From positions 310,001 through 374,000 of the forward strand of contig NZ_CP102590.1 of the NCBI RefSeq assembly GCF_032818155.1: a stretch of DNA of 64,000 bases, read 5' to 3'. This document shows positions 34,928 to 45,170 of this stretch, in pieces. This stretch comes from Niallia taxi. GTDB taxonomy: Bacteria; Bacillota; Bacilli; Bacillales; Cytobacillaceae. The notes below the pieces were generated by a model. It had not been told where the DNA came from and searched no databases. It saw nothing but the letters and a program-made list of their open reading frames with translations. The position numbers and the translations under genes are program-made. Within the stretch, counting starts at the first letter, position 1; the number at the start of each line of letters is the position of its first letter.

Positions 34928-37789
34928 TTAGTAACTAGATACAATTTGACTTTCAAGTTTTTTATCTTCTGAAAATATTTGTTTTTCAACTCTTCTCAAT
35001 TCATCATTCAACCAGACTACTTTTTCGTCCAACTCATTCTGCCAATCCCGTTTCATTGCTTGGGGATACTTAATTGGATTAGCTTCCGGATTTTTAAGTT
35101 TATATCTTTCAAATTTTTTGCTATTAATCACACTCCCAATATTAGGAGTTTCCTTAATGCCTACATCGTACTGTATAGCCGATAGTTTTAGTTCTTCTTC
35201 CGAAACAAACCACTTTTCAGAAAATTCTTTAATAACTTTATCCAGAGCATGTTTAAAAAACTCACGCTTAAGGTCTAGTATATCTTCTTTTGATTTTAAT
35301 TTTGTATGTTTAATCTCTTTCACTATTTCATGATAAGTTTCAATTACAATTTTAGCTTTATTTTGTTGCTCCAAATACTCAAAAAGTTCTTGAGGCTCAG
35401 ATATAGTTGCAGTTGAGTATTCAAATAACAAATTATCACTAGTTGAGTATATATTATCATTTTTATATGTAGTAGATTTTCTCTGCGAATCATATTCATC
35501 ATTTTGTTCTAAACTATCTACATCATGTTCTATAATAAAACCTTTCTGCTTAAAATTTCGAATTTCCACTTCTATTTTAGTACTTATTTCTTCTAGAAAT
35601 TCTTCAACAATTGATTGATTTGTTAAATTCGATAATTCTAGAAACAAATTTTGATACTTAAACAATATTTTTTTATCTATTAATCCTTCTAAATGACTAT
35701 AGAATTGAATTTTTGGTTCCCTATTCTCTATATAATATTCTTTTATTGATTTAACATCTTTATCCACAATAAATTTTGTATCATTTGAAAAAACATCTAA
35801 AATAACATCAACAATAAGCTTACGGCATGAAGTCATTTGATCTGGAGTTTTCAAATGAAAGAGTCTAAGTCTAGGGAAACCAACTGCCACTTCATTACTT
35901 CTCATAATTGATGAGAGATTAAAAAACTCATCAGAATAACCTATTACAATTATTTCTTCGATTTTGTTTCCTACTGTAATTTTAGGAACAATACCAGATG
36001 AATGATCAACTTGTAACTTTTCCAAATCTTTTAAGTGAATCTCTTCTTGTTCAATATTTATATCTGTTATTAAGATATTGAGCTCTATTAAATTTGTTGA
36101 TTTTTCAAAAACATTTTTCTCAATTACTAGATTAGTATTTCTTTTTACTGTTAATTTTTCAATATGATTCTTTGTATCTGATTTAATATTGAAAAATCCA
36201 TTTCTTTCTTCTATGGTATTAGTTGTAAATGAGCAATCAATTATTTCAAGCCTATTCAATGACTCACATGAAGATATATCTACAGTTACATTATTCTCAC
36301 TCACTAATGTGCAATTTTCCATACTAATATATGACAAACTGCTACCATTAGCCAAAAGTTGAATGAAAAATTCACTATCTATTTCTGTATTAGAAAAGAT
36401 AACCTTTTCAACCCATTTTAGTAACATTAAAAAATCTTCAGAGTTAGTAAGTTTTTTAAATTCAGTTGAATCTATTGTTTTTTCAAAATAAATACGATTT
36501 ATCCTAGAAGCACTTTTATTGAACATTATACTTTTTGATATATAGAGAACTTTTTCTATGTTGCTCTCGTTTATTCTCAATTCCTTAATATTTTTAAAAG
36601 TAAAGTGGTTTATAGTTAACGACAAGTCAGAAAATATATCTTCATCTGGAAATTTATTTGGTAAAAAAGAATTTATTGTCTCATATTCTTCATAACTAGA
36701 TACGATTTGTTTATCCTGTAATAATATTTCTAAGAAAGGAACCAACACAATTTTCTCAGCAACTGAAGATCCAAATTTCTTCAAAATTTCTTCCATCTTA
36801 AAAATGTAATCATCTTCATAATAAAACAAAAATACTTTGTCTGCTCTTTGAATTAATTTTGACAAAAATAGAAAATCACTACCTTGAAGAGAATGTCCTA
36901 TAATAAATAAATCTTTTCTTACATCTTCATTGTTCAAATCAATGGTAGACATTATCCTTGTTCTTGTTGCATTTAATAAATCATTTTCCTTAATTCTAAA
37001 CAACTTATCATTTATTAAAGACTGAGAATAATGAATCCTATTAATATCCTCGCTATCAGTAAAACCACCGCCAAATAAAATGTTTTCTTCTTCTAAACTT
37101 CCGTGTATATGAAAAATTCTTCCTTCTTTCGCTTTCTTCACTTCTGTACTAGATTGCGCTAGTTCAGAATGATAAAGTACACTTTCACATAGATCCCCAA
37201 TTGTGTTCGTATAATTAAAATTTATAAAAAATGTATTTTCATCTTTAATCATTTTTTTAAAAAAAGGGTTCACTTCTTCTGTAAATCTTTTGTAACCAGA
37301 ATTCCCAATAGAAATCGTCTTCTGTTCTATCCACTTAGGATATTCATTTAAAAGATATTCCTGAAAATCTTCTTCTAAACTTTTAATAGAATTATTTATG
37401 GACGTTATATCAAATAAATCTTGCGGTTCTTCATTTTTCTCAGATCTGTTATTTATTTTTCTTACAGTTTCTTCATATAAACTTTCGAAATCAGACCAAT
37501 TCAAATGGAATTTTTCATACTTTCTTAAGAAAAGCCTATTATAATTATATAATTCATAATCTTTAACAAACCTTTTACTACCCTTAATGTATTCAATGAA
37601 ATTCTGGTATGAACTTTTTAGACCAAGACTCATATCAAATCCGTTTCCAACAATAACTATATTCTTGTATTTATACTTAAGATTCCCTTTGTCCATTAAA
37701 CTGTTTCCGATAATTTCTATATTATTCAAACTATTTTTATCTATCTTTTCTTGACCTTCTTTGTTCATAATACAGCTCCCAATAACCAT
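34928..37789 (-). CDS. AbiH-like protein with repeat region fused to an HsdR C-terminal domain
   Basis: A 953-residue protein with three parts. (1) Residues about 40-370 resemble phage abortive-infection protein AbiH: NIVIVGNGFDMSLGLKSSYQ near residue 43, INFNYTN, HIHGS, ILFGGG and IIGHSLQGSDFLFLSKLI. (2) Residues about 380-700 are leucine/isoleucine-rich with irregular repeats such as LEIIDCSFTTN and LKDLEKLQVDHS, like leucine-rich repeats. (3) Residues 811-932 align without gaps to residues 931-1052 of the HsdR encoded just upstream (58 of 122 identical by hand), including KEDIL, ELxLSAIQY and MKRxW. It starts 37 bp after hsdR and is the last gene of the operon. An alternative start 7 codons in (GGGAG site) is likely. 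AbiH causes phage abortive infection; here the tail suggests docking on the HsdM/HsdS complex. Confidence 0.8.
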   Translation of the reverse strand: MVIGSCIMNKEGQEKIDKNSLNNIEIIGNSLMDKGNLKYKYKNIVIVGNGFDMSLGLKSSYQNFIEYIKGSKRFVKDYELYNYNRLFLRKYEKFHLNWSDFESLYEETVRKINNRSEKNEEPQDLFDITSINNSIKSLEEDFQEYLLNEYPKWIEQKTISIGNSGYKRFTEEVNPFFKKMIKDENTFFINFNYTNTIGDLCESVLYHSELAQSSTEVKKAKEGRIFHIHGSLEEENILFGGGFTDSEDINRIHYSQSLINDKLFRIKENDLLNATRTRIMSTIDLNNEDVRKDLFIIGHSLQGSDFLFLSKLIQRADKVFLFYYEDDYIFKMEEILKKFGSSVAEKIVLVPFLEILLQDKQIVSSYEEYETINSFLPNKFPDEDIFSDLSLTINHFTFKNIKELRINESNIEKVLYISKSIMFNKSASRINRIYFEKTIDSTEFKKLTNSEDFLMLLKWVEKVIFSNTEIDSEFFIQLLANGSSLSYISMENCTLVSENNVTVDISSCESLNRLEIIDCSFTTNTIEERNGFFNIKSDTKNHIEKLTVKRNTNLVIEKNVFEKSTNLIELNILITDINIEQEEIHLKDLEKLQVDHSSGIVPKITVGNKIEEIIVIGYSDEFFNLSSIMRSNEVAVGFPRLRLFHLKTPDQMTSCRKLIVDVILDVFSNDTKFIVDKDVKSIKEYYIENREPKIQFYSHLEGLIDKKILFKYQNLFLELSNLTNQSIVEEFLEEISTKIEVEIRNFKQKGFIIEHDVDSLEQNDEYDSQRKSTTYKNDNIYSTSDNLLFEYSTATISEPQELFEYLEQQNKAKIVIETYHEIVKEIKHTKLKSKEDILDLKREFFKHALDKVIKEFSEKWFVSEEELKLSAIQYDVGIKETPNIGSVINSKKFERYKLKNPEANPIKYPQAMKRDWQNELDEKVVWLNDELRRVEKQIFSEDKKLESQIVSSY

Positions 37790-37826
37790 CTAATGTTCTT
37801 TCATCAATTTGTCTAAAATAGATCAT

Positions 37827-40800
37827 CTAACGTAATTCTTTATCCAAAGGTACAATTACTTCATCTAAAGTTTTTCTCCACTGGCGCTTCATTTCCGGCC
37901 CGTATTTCAATGATTTTGCTTCAGGATGTACAGCCTTATACTTATCAAATTGCTTGCTATCGATGATTCCCCCCATATTCGGAATAGGGTCTGTTCCTAT
38001 CACATATTGAATCGCGGATAAATGTAGCTCATTTTCTTGAACAAACCAAGTATTCGCAAACTCTTCAATCGCTTTATTATAGGATTCAGTAAAGAAGCGT
38101 CGTTTGACTACAAGAATATCTTCCTTAGTATCTATTTCTTTGCCATCAATAGCATTTAAAATTGCACGGTATACACTTTTAACAATTTCTGATTTCTTCA
38201 ATTTTTGAAGTGCTTTTTCAATTTCGTCACGGATATTCTGATTATTGGCTGAGTACGTTCCTAATAGTTGATCAATATAGGTGGAGTCAATATCATAAAT
38301 CTTTATTGTATTTTCTCCATAGAATTCAATGTCTGATAAATCTGGAGTAGGTCCATCTTGGCCCCTTTCCTCTACTAGTGAACCCTTGATCGTGTTATAT
38401 ACACCAATATATTCCTCTAAGGTTTTCACCTGTTCTTGAAGTGCCTTTGATTTTTCCATATCATCGTTGTAATCATCATACGTAACTAAAGCTTCGTAGG
38501 CATTGTTTAACTTTTGGAATGCCTTCACAAATTCAACCCGAGTTTCAAGAGTTGAATGCTCATTAATATCGGTTGGATATGGAACTAATGTTGTTAACGC
38601 TTTGTGAGCCTTTTTAAAGCGTTTCTTCGATTCGTCATATGTTGGATACACAAGATTAGTTTCCTCTTGTGCTTCAGAGTATAACTTCGTGGCATCCTTT
38701 ACATTTTGTTCCATCGTTGAAGGTTTTCGGAATGTCACAATCAATCCTTTTGTTTTTCCTGGATAGGTACGATTGGTTCGTGAAAAGGCTTGAATCAAAT
38801 TAGCATAACTCAAACTACGGTCCACAAATAATGTTTGAATGGTAGGTGCATCGAATCCAGTCAATAAGCGATCTACAACAATGACAAGGTCAACATGTTT
38901 CCCAAATTCTTTGAATTCTGCTTTCTTACGAGCTAAACGATTATTGATATCTCCATTGTATCGTTCAATATCTTCTATCGACCAAGCAGTGTGATAATAA
39001 TCGTTATAGTCCTTGATAATTTCTTTCATTTCATCTTGAATTTGTTTGGAATTTTCTTCGTTTTCTTGAATCGAATAGGTGATGGAAACCCGTGGGAAAT
39101 CTGGATCTTCAATCGTACGCCCCGTTCGAATCGGATGTCCTGCAAATTCTTTCGTTAACCAGTCAGGATCTTTAGTCATTTTCTTAATTGCATGATAGTA
39201 GCGTTTCGCCATATCAATAGAACTTGTTGTTAATATGGCAGACTTTTGTGGGCGACCGTTTTGGAAATCAAATTTGATATAGGCATTATCCGGTCGAAAA
39301 ATCTTATGAATGACTTTTTGAATATGTTCATCACTTTCAAAAGAAGATGGTTCAAGATATGCTTCCTTTTCTCTTCCATCCATTTTATCAATAATGTCGT
39401 TAATTTCATGGTTAGTAAAGCTGGCATATTTCTCTATTTGACGAAGTTGATTAAAAATATAATTATTTAATGATGTTGGTTCAATCGTATCTTCGTGCTC
39501 TACTTGAAACCCTAAAACAGCATTATCATCCAAAGCATTCTTAATGGTATAGGTGTGCAAGACTTCTCCATATTGATCATGAGTGGTCCGAGCTAATTGG
39601 CCTTTAGCTTGTTTCTTGTTTTCCTCAAATATCGGTGTGCCTGTAAATCCAAACCATGTAGAATTTGGAAAAAACCCCTTGATCGCTGCCATTCCTTCTG
39701 CACTCAGCGCTCGATGGCATTCATCCACTACAAATACTATATGTTGTCCCACTAGTTTCTTAAAGCGCTGAGTACCTTGTTGTTCTTCTAGTCTTTGAGC
39801 ATAGCGTAAGGCAGATTCTAATTTTTGACGAGTGGTAATAATCACTGTATTTGAATTAGCATCCGATAAAAGAGTTTCACTTAATTTTTTCGCACTTCCG
39901 GTTCCGACAACCAAGCTATTAGATTTGGCAGCCCCTGAAGAAATACCAGTATTAAACTCGGAAGCAAATTTTGTGAATTCTGATGTCGTTTGATTATCTA
40001 AGTCTTTACGGTCAATAAGCATAATGGTACGATCTACACCGGGTTTGCGAGCTAATAACTTTGTAGAAACAAAACTGGTCAACGTTTTACCTGAGCCAGT
40101 CGCATGCCATACAAACCCTGATTGATGTTTCATGGCAGATGTAAATAAAGCTTCAATGGCATGAATTTGATAAGGGTGTAAAACCATTAATGCTTTGTTA
40201 TCTTGGTCCTCACTCACAATCGTATAGTGAGCAATCAATCGATGCGCATCTGGAATATTTAAAACTTGTTTCACAAATTCATAGAGATTTTCTACCTTTC
40301 GGTTGTCTGTAGTCCGCCAACTAAAAACAAATTTCTTATGCATATCTTTTGGAAGCGCATTAGCAAAATAGCGGGTAGTTTGTTCATTGGAAATAACAAA
40401 TAACTGTAGAGTAGAAAAGATATTATTTCTAAACATCCCTTCTTCTGCATATTTCTTGATTTGATTAAAGGCTTGGAATACACCATCTTTGGCACTGACC
40501 TGTTTCAATTCAATTTGAACAATTGGCAACCCATTGATTAAAAGTGTCACGTCAAATCGACGATCACGACCATCTACGCTTGTCTTTTGTTTCGCAATCT
40601 GATGAACAACTTCGTACGTAGAAATTCCACCACCAATATCCTGGTTGGAGTACAACACCAACGACATGGAACCTAGAGATATATCTTCACGTTCAATCGT
40701 AATTCGAGAGATTCCATTTTCCCCTTTGAGCCATCTAGCAGCATCAAAAGGTGTTTGTGTTTTTAAAAGGATTTCTGTTTTAATAGTTTCAAATTCTTTA

Positions 40801-40985
40801 TCAGAAATGGGATATTCTCCAATTTCTGATAAGTTATTTTGCGTAATCTTTTGACGCAAATTATTCCACAGGTCTTCTTCTGATTTTAAATCCGGACGGT
40901 AATTCCACTGATTATGCCCTTCCCCTAATACTTCAATCAGTTGACGTTCCACTTTAGCTTCATCATTATGTGGTATCTTTGTCAT
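37827..40985 (-). CDS. hsdR: Type I restriction enzyme, R subunit
   Basis: A 1052-residue motor and nuclease subunit of a type I restriction-modification complex. The nuclease core shows Asp145 in RRFDVTLLING and E159-L-K in VQIELKQ, followed by a QxxxY-type motif near 171-179. The translocase has Walker A ATGSGKT (295-301), the DECH box (421-424) and FTGTPIF. The C-terminal helical domain (about 800-1052) is where R subunits contact the methyltransferase; its last 122 residues recur in the next gene. It cuts unmethylated foreign DNA after translocation. It lies 23 bp after hsdS. Confidence 0.95.
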   Translation of the reverse strand: MTKIPHNDEAKVERQLIEVLGEGHNQWNYRPDLKSEEDLWNNLRQKITQNNLSEIGEYPISDKEFETIKTEILLKTQTPFDAARWLKGENGISRITIEREDISLGSMSLVLYSNQDIGGGISTYEVVHQIAKQKTSVDGRDRRFDVTLLINGLPIVQIELKQVSAKDGVFQAFNQIKKYAEEGMFRNNIFSTLQLFVISNEQTTRYFANALPKDMHKKFVFSWRTTDNRKVENLYEFVKQVLNIPDAHRLIAHYTIVSEDQDNKALMVLHPYQIHAIEALFTSAMKHQSGFVWHATGSGKTLTSFVSTKLLARKPGVDRTIMLIDRKDLDNQTTSEFTKFASEFNTGISSGAAKSNSLVVGTGSAKKLSETLLSDANSNTVIITTRQKLESALRYAQRLEEQQGTQRFKKLVGQHIVFVVDECHRALSAEGMAAIKGFFPNSTWFGFTGTPIFEENKKQAKGQLARTTHDQYGEVLHTYTIKNALDDNAVLGFQVEHEDTIEPTSLNNYIFNQLRQIEKYASFTNHEINDIIDKMDGREKEAYLEPSSFESDEHIQKVIHKIFRPDNAYIKFDFQNGRPQKSAILTTSSIDMAKRYYHAIKKMTKDPDWLTKEFAGHPIRTGRTIEDPDFPRVSITYSIQENEENSKQIQDEMKEIIKDYNDYYHTAWSIEDIERYNGDINNRLARKKAEFKEFGKHVDLVIVVDRLLTGFDAPTIQTLFVDRSLSYANLIQAFSRTNRTYPGKTKGLIVTFRKPSTMEQNVKDATKLYSEAQEETNLVYPTYDESKKRFKKAHKALTTLVPYPTDINEHSTLETRVEFVKAFQKLNNAYEALVTYDDYNDDMEKSKALQEQVKTLEEYIGVYNTIKGSLVEERGQDGPTPDLSDIEFYGENTIKIYDIDSTYIDQLLGTYSANNQNIRDEIEKALQKLKKSEIVKSVYRAILNAIDGKEIDTKEDILVVKRRFFTESYNKAIEEFANTWFVQENELHLSAIQYVIGTDPIPNMGGIIDSKQFDKYKAVHPEAKSLKYGPEMKRQWRKTLDEVIVPLDKELR

Positions 40986-41008
40986 GTTTCTCCCTCGCTT
41001 TTACTTTC

Positions 41009-42187
41009 TTATACAAACATTTTTTGTTGAAATGCTTTTTTAGTTTCTTTTAAGGCATTTAATTCACGTTGATGAAGAGCGATCGTGTCGTCTATTTGTT
41101 TGAAAAAGTTGCCGATTTTGGTTTGTTCTTCAAAAGATGGGGATTTCATTCTAAGATTTTTTAGTTCACTCGCTTTTACAAGCGGTTGCCCAGTGCCAAA
41201 TGATAGCTTTTTTAAATCAAAATTATTAAGTAGTGGATACAAGAAAGATAAGTTATTACCCTTGATAAATACAGTATTATCAGTGATTTTCACTTTTCCA
41301 TAAGATCGATAAAGATTACCAGCATTTGCACCTACACGTGCAGTGAGAATAAAATCTCCCTCATAATCAAACTCACTATCATATCCAATGATAGAAGTAG
41401 ATCCTAATATTGCATAAGGATTATCAGCAGATTTTTTATGTTTTATAAACGAGCTTTTCCCAGTACCAATACTATCAGTTATATCTGATAACTTACGTTG
41501 TTCCCAATCTCCGGTAAATTCAGGAAAGCGAATCTCTGGCACGGACTCCCCTTCTTTTGGGAACATTTTTTGCATGAATCCCTGTTTTATTTGTTTGAGG
41601 ATGATTAGTTCTTGCTGATAAAGAGCGATCGTGTCGTCTAGTTGTTTTAAAAAGATACCGATTTTGATTTGTTCTTCTAATAACGGGACCATTCCTTCAA
41701 ATTTTAGAAGGTTCGTTACGCTAATTCCAAATACCTTCATTCCTGTACCTATCTTGTAACCATACTTCCTGAAATTTGGTGAATTAATCAAATAGTAAAG
41801 AAACAAAGGATCTACTTGTTTTGGTCTCAAAGCTATTGTATGGAGGCCAGAAACTAACTTGTAGGGAATATCTATCGTAATCACAGCAGGTGTGGCTATT
41901 CCTTGATAATCTTCAGAAGCATCAGCTACTACTATATCCCCCTTTTCCAGCAGTTCGTAATTTCCAGCTTTTATATTCGGCAAATCGCTAGACTCATCTA
42001 TTAGATCTGCAACTTTTGTATGGATATCACCATAATGAATGTACTTGTATCCTGTATATTCACTCGTCTCGACATCACGAGATAAAGAGAATGATTTCAC
42101 CCTATCCACTATTGATTCCAATTTCCGCTGATCCCAATCTTTAGTAAACCCAGTAAATCGAATTTCTGGTGTAAGGTTATTTTTCAC
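41009..42187 (-). CDS. hsdS: Type I restriction-modification system, S subunit
   Basis: A 392-residue specificity subunit with two target-recognition domains, each led by a conserved start (EIRFTGFTKDWDQRKL at residue 9 and EIRFPEFTGDWEQRKL near 218). The two spacer repeats are KIGIFLKQLDDTIALYQQEL and KIGNFFKQIDDTIALHQREL. The two halves give the two parts of a split recognition site. The N-terminus overlaps the end of hsdM by 11 bp. The recognition sequence cannot be read from the sequence. No inverted copy of either half was seen nearby, so phase variation by inversion is not suggested. Confidence 0.93.
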   Translation of the reverse strand: MKNNLTPEIRFTGFTKDWDQRKLESIVDRVKSFSLSRDVETSEYTGYKYIHYGDIHTKVADLIDESSDLPNIKAGNYELLEKGDIVVADASEDYQGIATPAVITIDIPYKLVSGLHTIALRPKQVDPLFLYYLINSPNFRKYGYKIGTGMKVFGISVTNLLKFEGMVPLLEEQIKIGIFLKQLDDTIALYQQELIILKQIKQGFMQKMFPKEGESVPEIRFPEFTGDWEQRKLSDITDSIGTGKSSFIKHKKSADNPYAILGSTSIIGYDSEFDYEGDFILTARVGANAGNLYRSYGKVKITDNTVFIKGNNLSFLYPLLNNFDLKKLSFGTGQPLVKASELKNLRMKSPSFEEQTKIGNFFKQIDDTIALHQRELNALKETKKAFQQKMFV

Positions 42188-43769
42188 GCTTAAACACCTC
42201 TAACGCACCCTTAATCCATTCTGCGTTTTCTTCATCAAATTGTAGCGAAGAAATCATGTCATATAGGTTAGATTCTAGTTCTGCTTTTTCTTTTCGAATG
42301 TCTTGAATGGTTGAGCCGATTGTAGCCATATCAACAGGCGCTTCTTCTTCAAAGGTATCTACATACCTGGGAATATTCAAATTGAAATCATTCTCTTTAA
42401 TTTCATCAAAGCTAGCAATGTGGGCATATTTATCCACATCTTCTCGCTTCTTATAGGTTTCGACAATCTTTTCAATGTTTTCTTTGGAGAGTTTATTTTG
42501 ATTCTTTCCTTTCGTAAACGCCTTACTTGCATCAATAAATAAAACATCCCGAGTGGTACGATTTTTCTTCAAAATGATAACTGTTGTTGGAATCGATGTC
42601 CCAAAGAATAAGTTTGCTGGCATGCCAATAACGGAATCAATACTGCCATCTTCTAATAATTTCTTACGAATTACACCTTCTGCAGCTCCACGGAACAGTA
42701 CTCCATGTGGTAAGACAATTGCCATTGTTCCCGAATCTTTCAAATGATAGAACCCATGTAAAAGAAAAGCAAAGTCTGCTTTTGATTTTGGCGCTAATTT
42801 CCCATATCGGTTGAAACGAGAATCATCTAAGAAAGTATAATCTGAAGACCAATTTGCAGAGTATGGCGGATTCATTAGGACGGAATCAAAGGTATAAGGC
42901 TGATCTGTCGGCCAATCTTTATTCAATGTATCCCCATTGCGTAAACGCATATCTTCTTTATCAACACCATGCAAAATCAAGTTCATCTTAGCTAGATTAT
43001 AGGTCGTTGTATTTAATTCTTGTCCATGATACTTTACATTATCTGGATAGTTAATGTAGTTTCGAATATTTAACATCAAGGAACCTGATCCCATCGTTGG
43101 GTCAAATACACTAAACAATTTTTTGTCCTCTTGACCAATTGCAGCAATACGAGCCATCATGTCAGATACTTCATGCGGTGTATAGAATTCACCAGCTTTC
43201 TTACCGGCTTCTGAGGCAAATTGACCTATCAAAAACTCATAGGCGTCCCCAATGATATCGCCATTATGTCCTAGCACATCAACATCATTTAGTTTCTTCA
43301 GAACTTCCGTAAGGGTAATGTTTCGTTGTTGGTCATCTGATCCCAATTTTTTTGATTTCAAGTCTACATCATCAAATAATCCATTAAATTGTTCATATTT
43401 CGTAGACAAATCGATAAAGGCTTTATTCAAGTCATTCAACTGAAACGTGTTTTGCTTAGCTTCGTCGGTTAATACATTAAATAAATACTTTGGTTCTATA
43501 TCATAGCCCAATGTATCCACTAACGTTTCAATCAAGTCATTTTTCAGCTCTCCATCTGCTAATAAATCTCGATACAACCCGGTTTGTTTTTCTGGTTTGT
43601 TATATTCTTCTAGCGATTCATCTGCTATTTCGACTACTTTTTCTAACAACCTATCAGATAAGTACTTATAAAAGATTAATCCTAATAAGTAGTTTTTATA
43701 TTCTGATGCATCCATTTTGCTACGCAAGTTGTCTGCGGCACTAAATAATTTTAAGTTTAATTCAGCCAT
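42177..43769 (-). CDS. hsdM: Type I restriction-modification system, M subunit
   Basis: A 530-residue N6-adenine DNA methyltransferase. The SAM-binding motif FDPTMGSGSLML is at 222-233 and the catalytic motif IV NPPY at 300-303. The N-terminal helical HsdM_N domain (NLRSKMDASEYKNYLLGLIF) and GEFYTPHEV before motif I are typical. With two copies bound to one HsdS it modifies host DNA and forms the core to which HsdR binds. It is the first gene of the operon hsdM-hsdS-hsdR-AbiH fusion. Confidence 0.95.
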   Translation of the reverse strand: MAELNLKLFSAADNLRSKMDASEYKNYLLGLIFYKYLSDRLLEKVVEIADESLEEYNKPEKQTGLYRDLLADGELKNDLIETLVDTLGYDIEPKYLFNVLTDEAKQNTFQLNDLNKAFIDLSTKYEQFNGLFDDVDLKSKKLGSDDQQRNITLTEVLKKLNDVDVLGHNGDIIGDAYEFLIGQFASEAGKKAGEFYTPHEVSDMMARIAAIGQEDKKLFSVFDPTMGSGSLMLNIRNYINYPDNVKYHGQELNTTTYNLAKMNLILHGVDKEDMRLRNGDTLNKDWPTDQPYTFDSVLMNPPYSANWSSDYTFLDDSRFNRYGKLAPKSKADFAFLLHGFYHLKDSGTMAIVLPHGVLFRGAAEGVIRKKLLEDGSIDSVIGMPANLFFGTSIPTTVIILKKNRTTRDVLFIDASKAFTKGKNQNKLSKENIEKIVETYKKREDVDKYAHIASFDEIKENDFNLNIPRYVDTFEEEAPVDMATIGSTIQDIRKEKAELESNLYDMISSLQFDEENAEWIKGALEVFKREK

Positions 43770-44264
43770 GTTGCTTTCCTCACTTTTCCAATCTTTTTCT
43801 GATCTTTAATAAAGTAATAAAAATTTTAATCTTACTTAAATTTCACAATTATGGAGTAATTTAGTAATATTTATACCTTCTATTATTGATATATACATTA
43901 CTTATTTCCTATATTATATCATAATATTTCATCGCTCTTAGTGAATCAATTTATTCAAAATGTTTATTGTAGAATATCTATTTTAGTAAAAAGATAAAAA
44001 GGAGAAGAATAAATCATGTATGACTTATTTTCTCCACCTATATTTGTTGGTAACATCATAGAAAAAAGTGCTTAGTATTAGTCAGTTCTAATATACAATT
44101 ACTTAATTATTTTAGTTTTTAAAAATTGTAAGGGTTACTAATAAGAAAATCTTTTAACATTTTACCATCTTAAAAACATTTATTTTAGATAAAAATATTA
44201 AACATTTCCCCCATCGCTTATAATACAATTTTTATCTGTATTATCGATGCACTTGTTTCAAAGT
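43770..44264. other. Upstream region of hsdM with a tiny open frame
   Basis: About 500 bp of very AT-rich sequence between hsdM and the IS3-like element. It must hold the hsdM promoter, but no clear pair of boxes can be singled out. On the plus strand a 19-codon frame at 44016-44075 has a good site (AAGGAGAAG), described separately. Confidence 0.4.
44016..44075 (+). other. 19-codon open frame with a good ribosome binding site
   Basis: AAGGAGAAGAATAAATC precedes ATG, and the frame reads MYDLFSPPIFVGNIIEKSA then TAG. It may be the start of a gene cut off by an older rearrangement near the IS element, or a very small peptide gene. No family is recognised. Confidence 0.25.
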
Positions 44265-44322
44265 TGGATTTGAGTCAATATTTTAGACACAAAAAAGTTA
44301 AGTACTACGCTGATTGTTTCAT

Positions 44323-45170
44323 TTAATTTTCCACTGTCTGTGGAGTATTGTAATCCAAACTACTATGTATTCTTTTTCTGTTGTACCAACCTTCAATAAA
44401 TTGAAACATCGCTAGTTTGGCTGTGTGGTAGTCTTAATATTGTTCATGATTTACTTCTTCTTTTTTTTAAATAGCGTGAAAGGACTCGATACAGGCATTA
44501 TCATAAGGACAACCTTTTTGGCTAAATGATTGAATAACACCACAAGATTGAACGTATTGCATAAATGCTGAGCTAGTGTATTGTGAACCTAAATCTGTGT
44601 GTAGAAGTAAACCTTAGCTGGCTTTTGAGTAGAGTAAGCGTTTCCTAAAGCGGTCATTACTAAGTCTGTTGTCATGGAACGTGAAAACGAAAAACCTACA
44701 ATTTTCTTGAAATGTAAATCCATTACGGAAGCCAGTTAACACCATCCGTCTCTTATCGTGTGAATGTAGGTGATATCTGCGACCCATTTCTCATGGATAG
44801 TGGTGGTCGAAAAGTCTCTATTTAATAGGTTCTTACGTTCCATCACTTTTTCTCGGCTGGAGTACGGTCGGTATTTTTTCTTGGTGATCAAACGGATTTT
44901 CGCTCTTATCATGAGTCGCTGTACACGTTTTAAACTCACAGAGAGCCCACTTTTTAGAAGTGTTCGATTTATTTTATCGTTCTCTACTCTCTTAATGGAT
45001 TTGTATTATTTTCTTGGTTATCGCATGATTTTCATGTTCACGGGTGGACTCTGTTTTCTGTAAAGAATGGTAGTATGTACTTCTCGGAACAGCTAGTACC
45101 TCACACATCATTTGAACCGAGTAATGTTTTTTGTGTACCTCCATAAAATTGGTAAGCTCTGTATCGGTTA
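44323..45170 (-). pseudogene. IS3-family transposase orfB, inactivated
   Basis: Recognisable pieces of the DDE integrase: HEKWVADITYIHT with the first catalytic Asp, then the sense of HTDLGSQYTSSAF, CPYDNACIESFHAI and, near the end, EGWYNRKRIHSSLDYNTPQ followed by TVEN and TAA at 44323. At least two in-frame stops (in the KKEEVNHEQY segment) and several frameshifts interrupt it. It cannot make an active transposase. Confidence 0.8.

Noticed and set aside
41009..42187. Phase-variable hsdS by inversion
   Set aside because: No second hsdS fragment, inverted target-recognition domain or invertase gene was seen near the operon.
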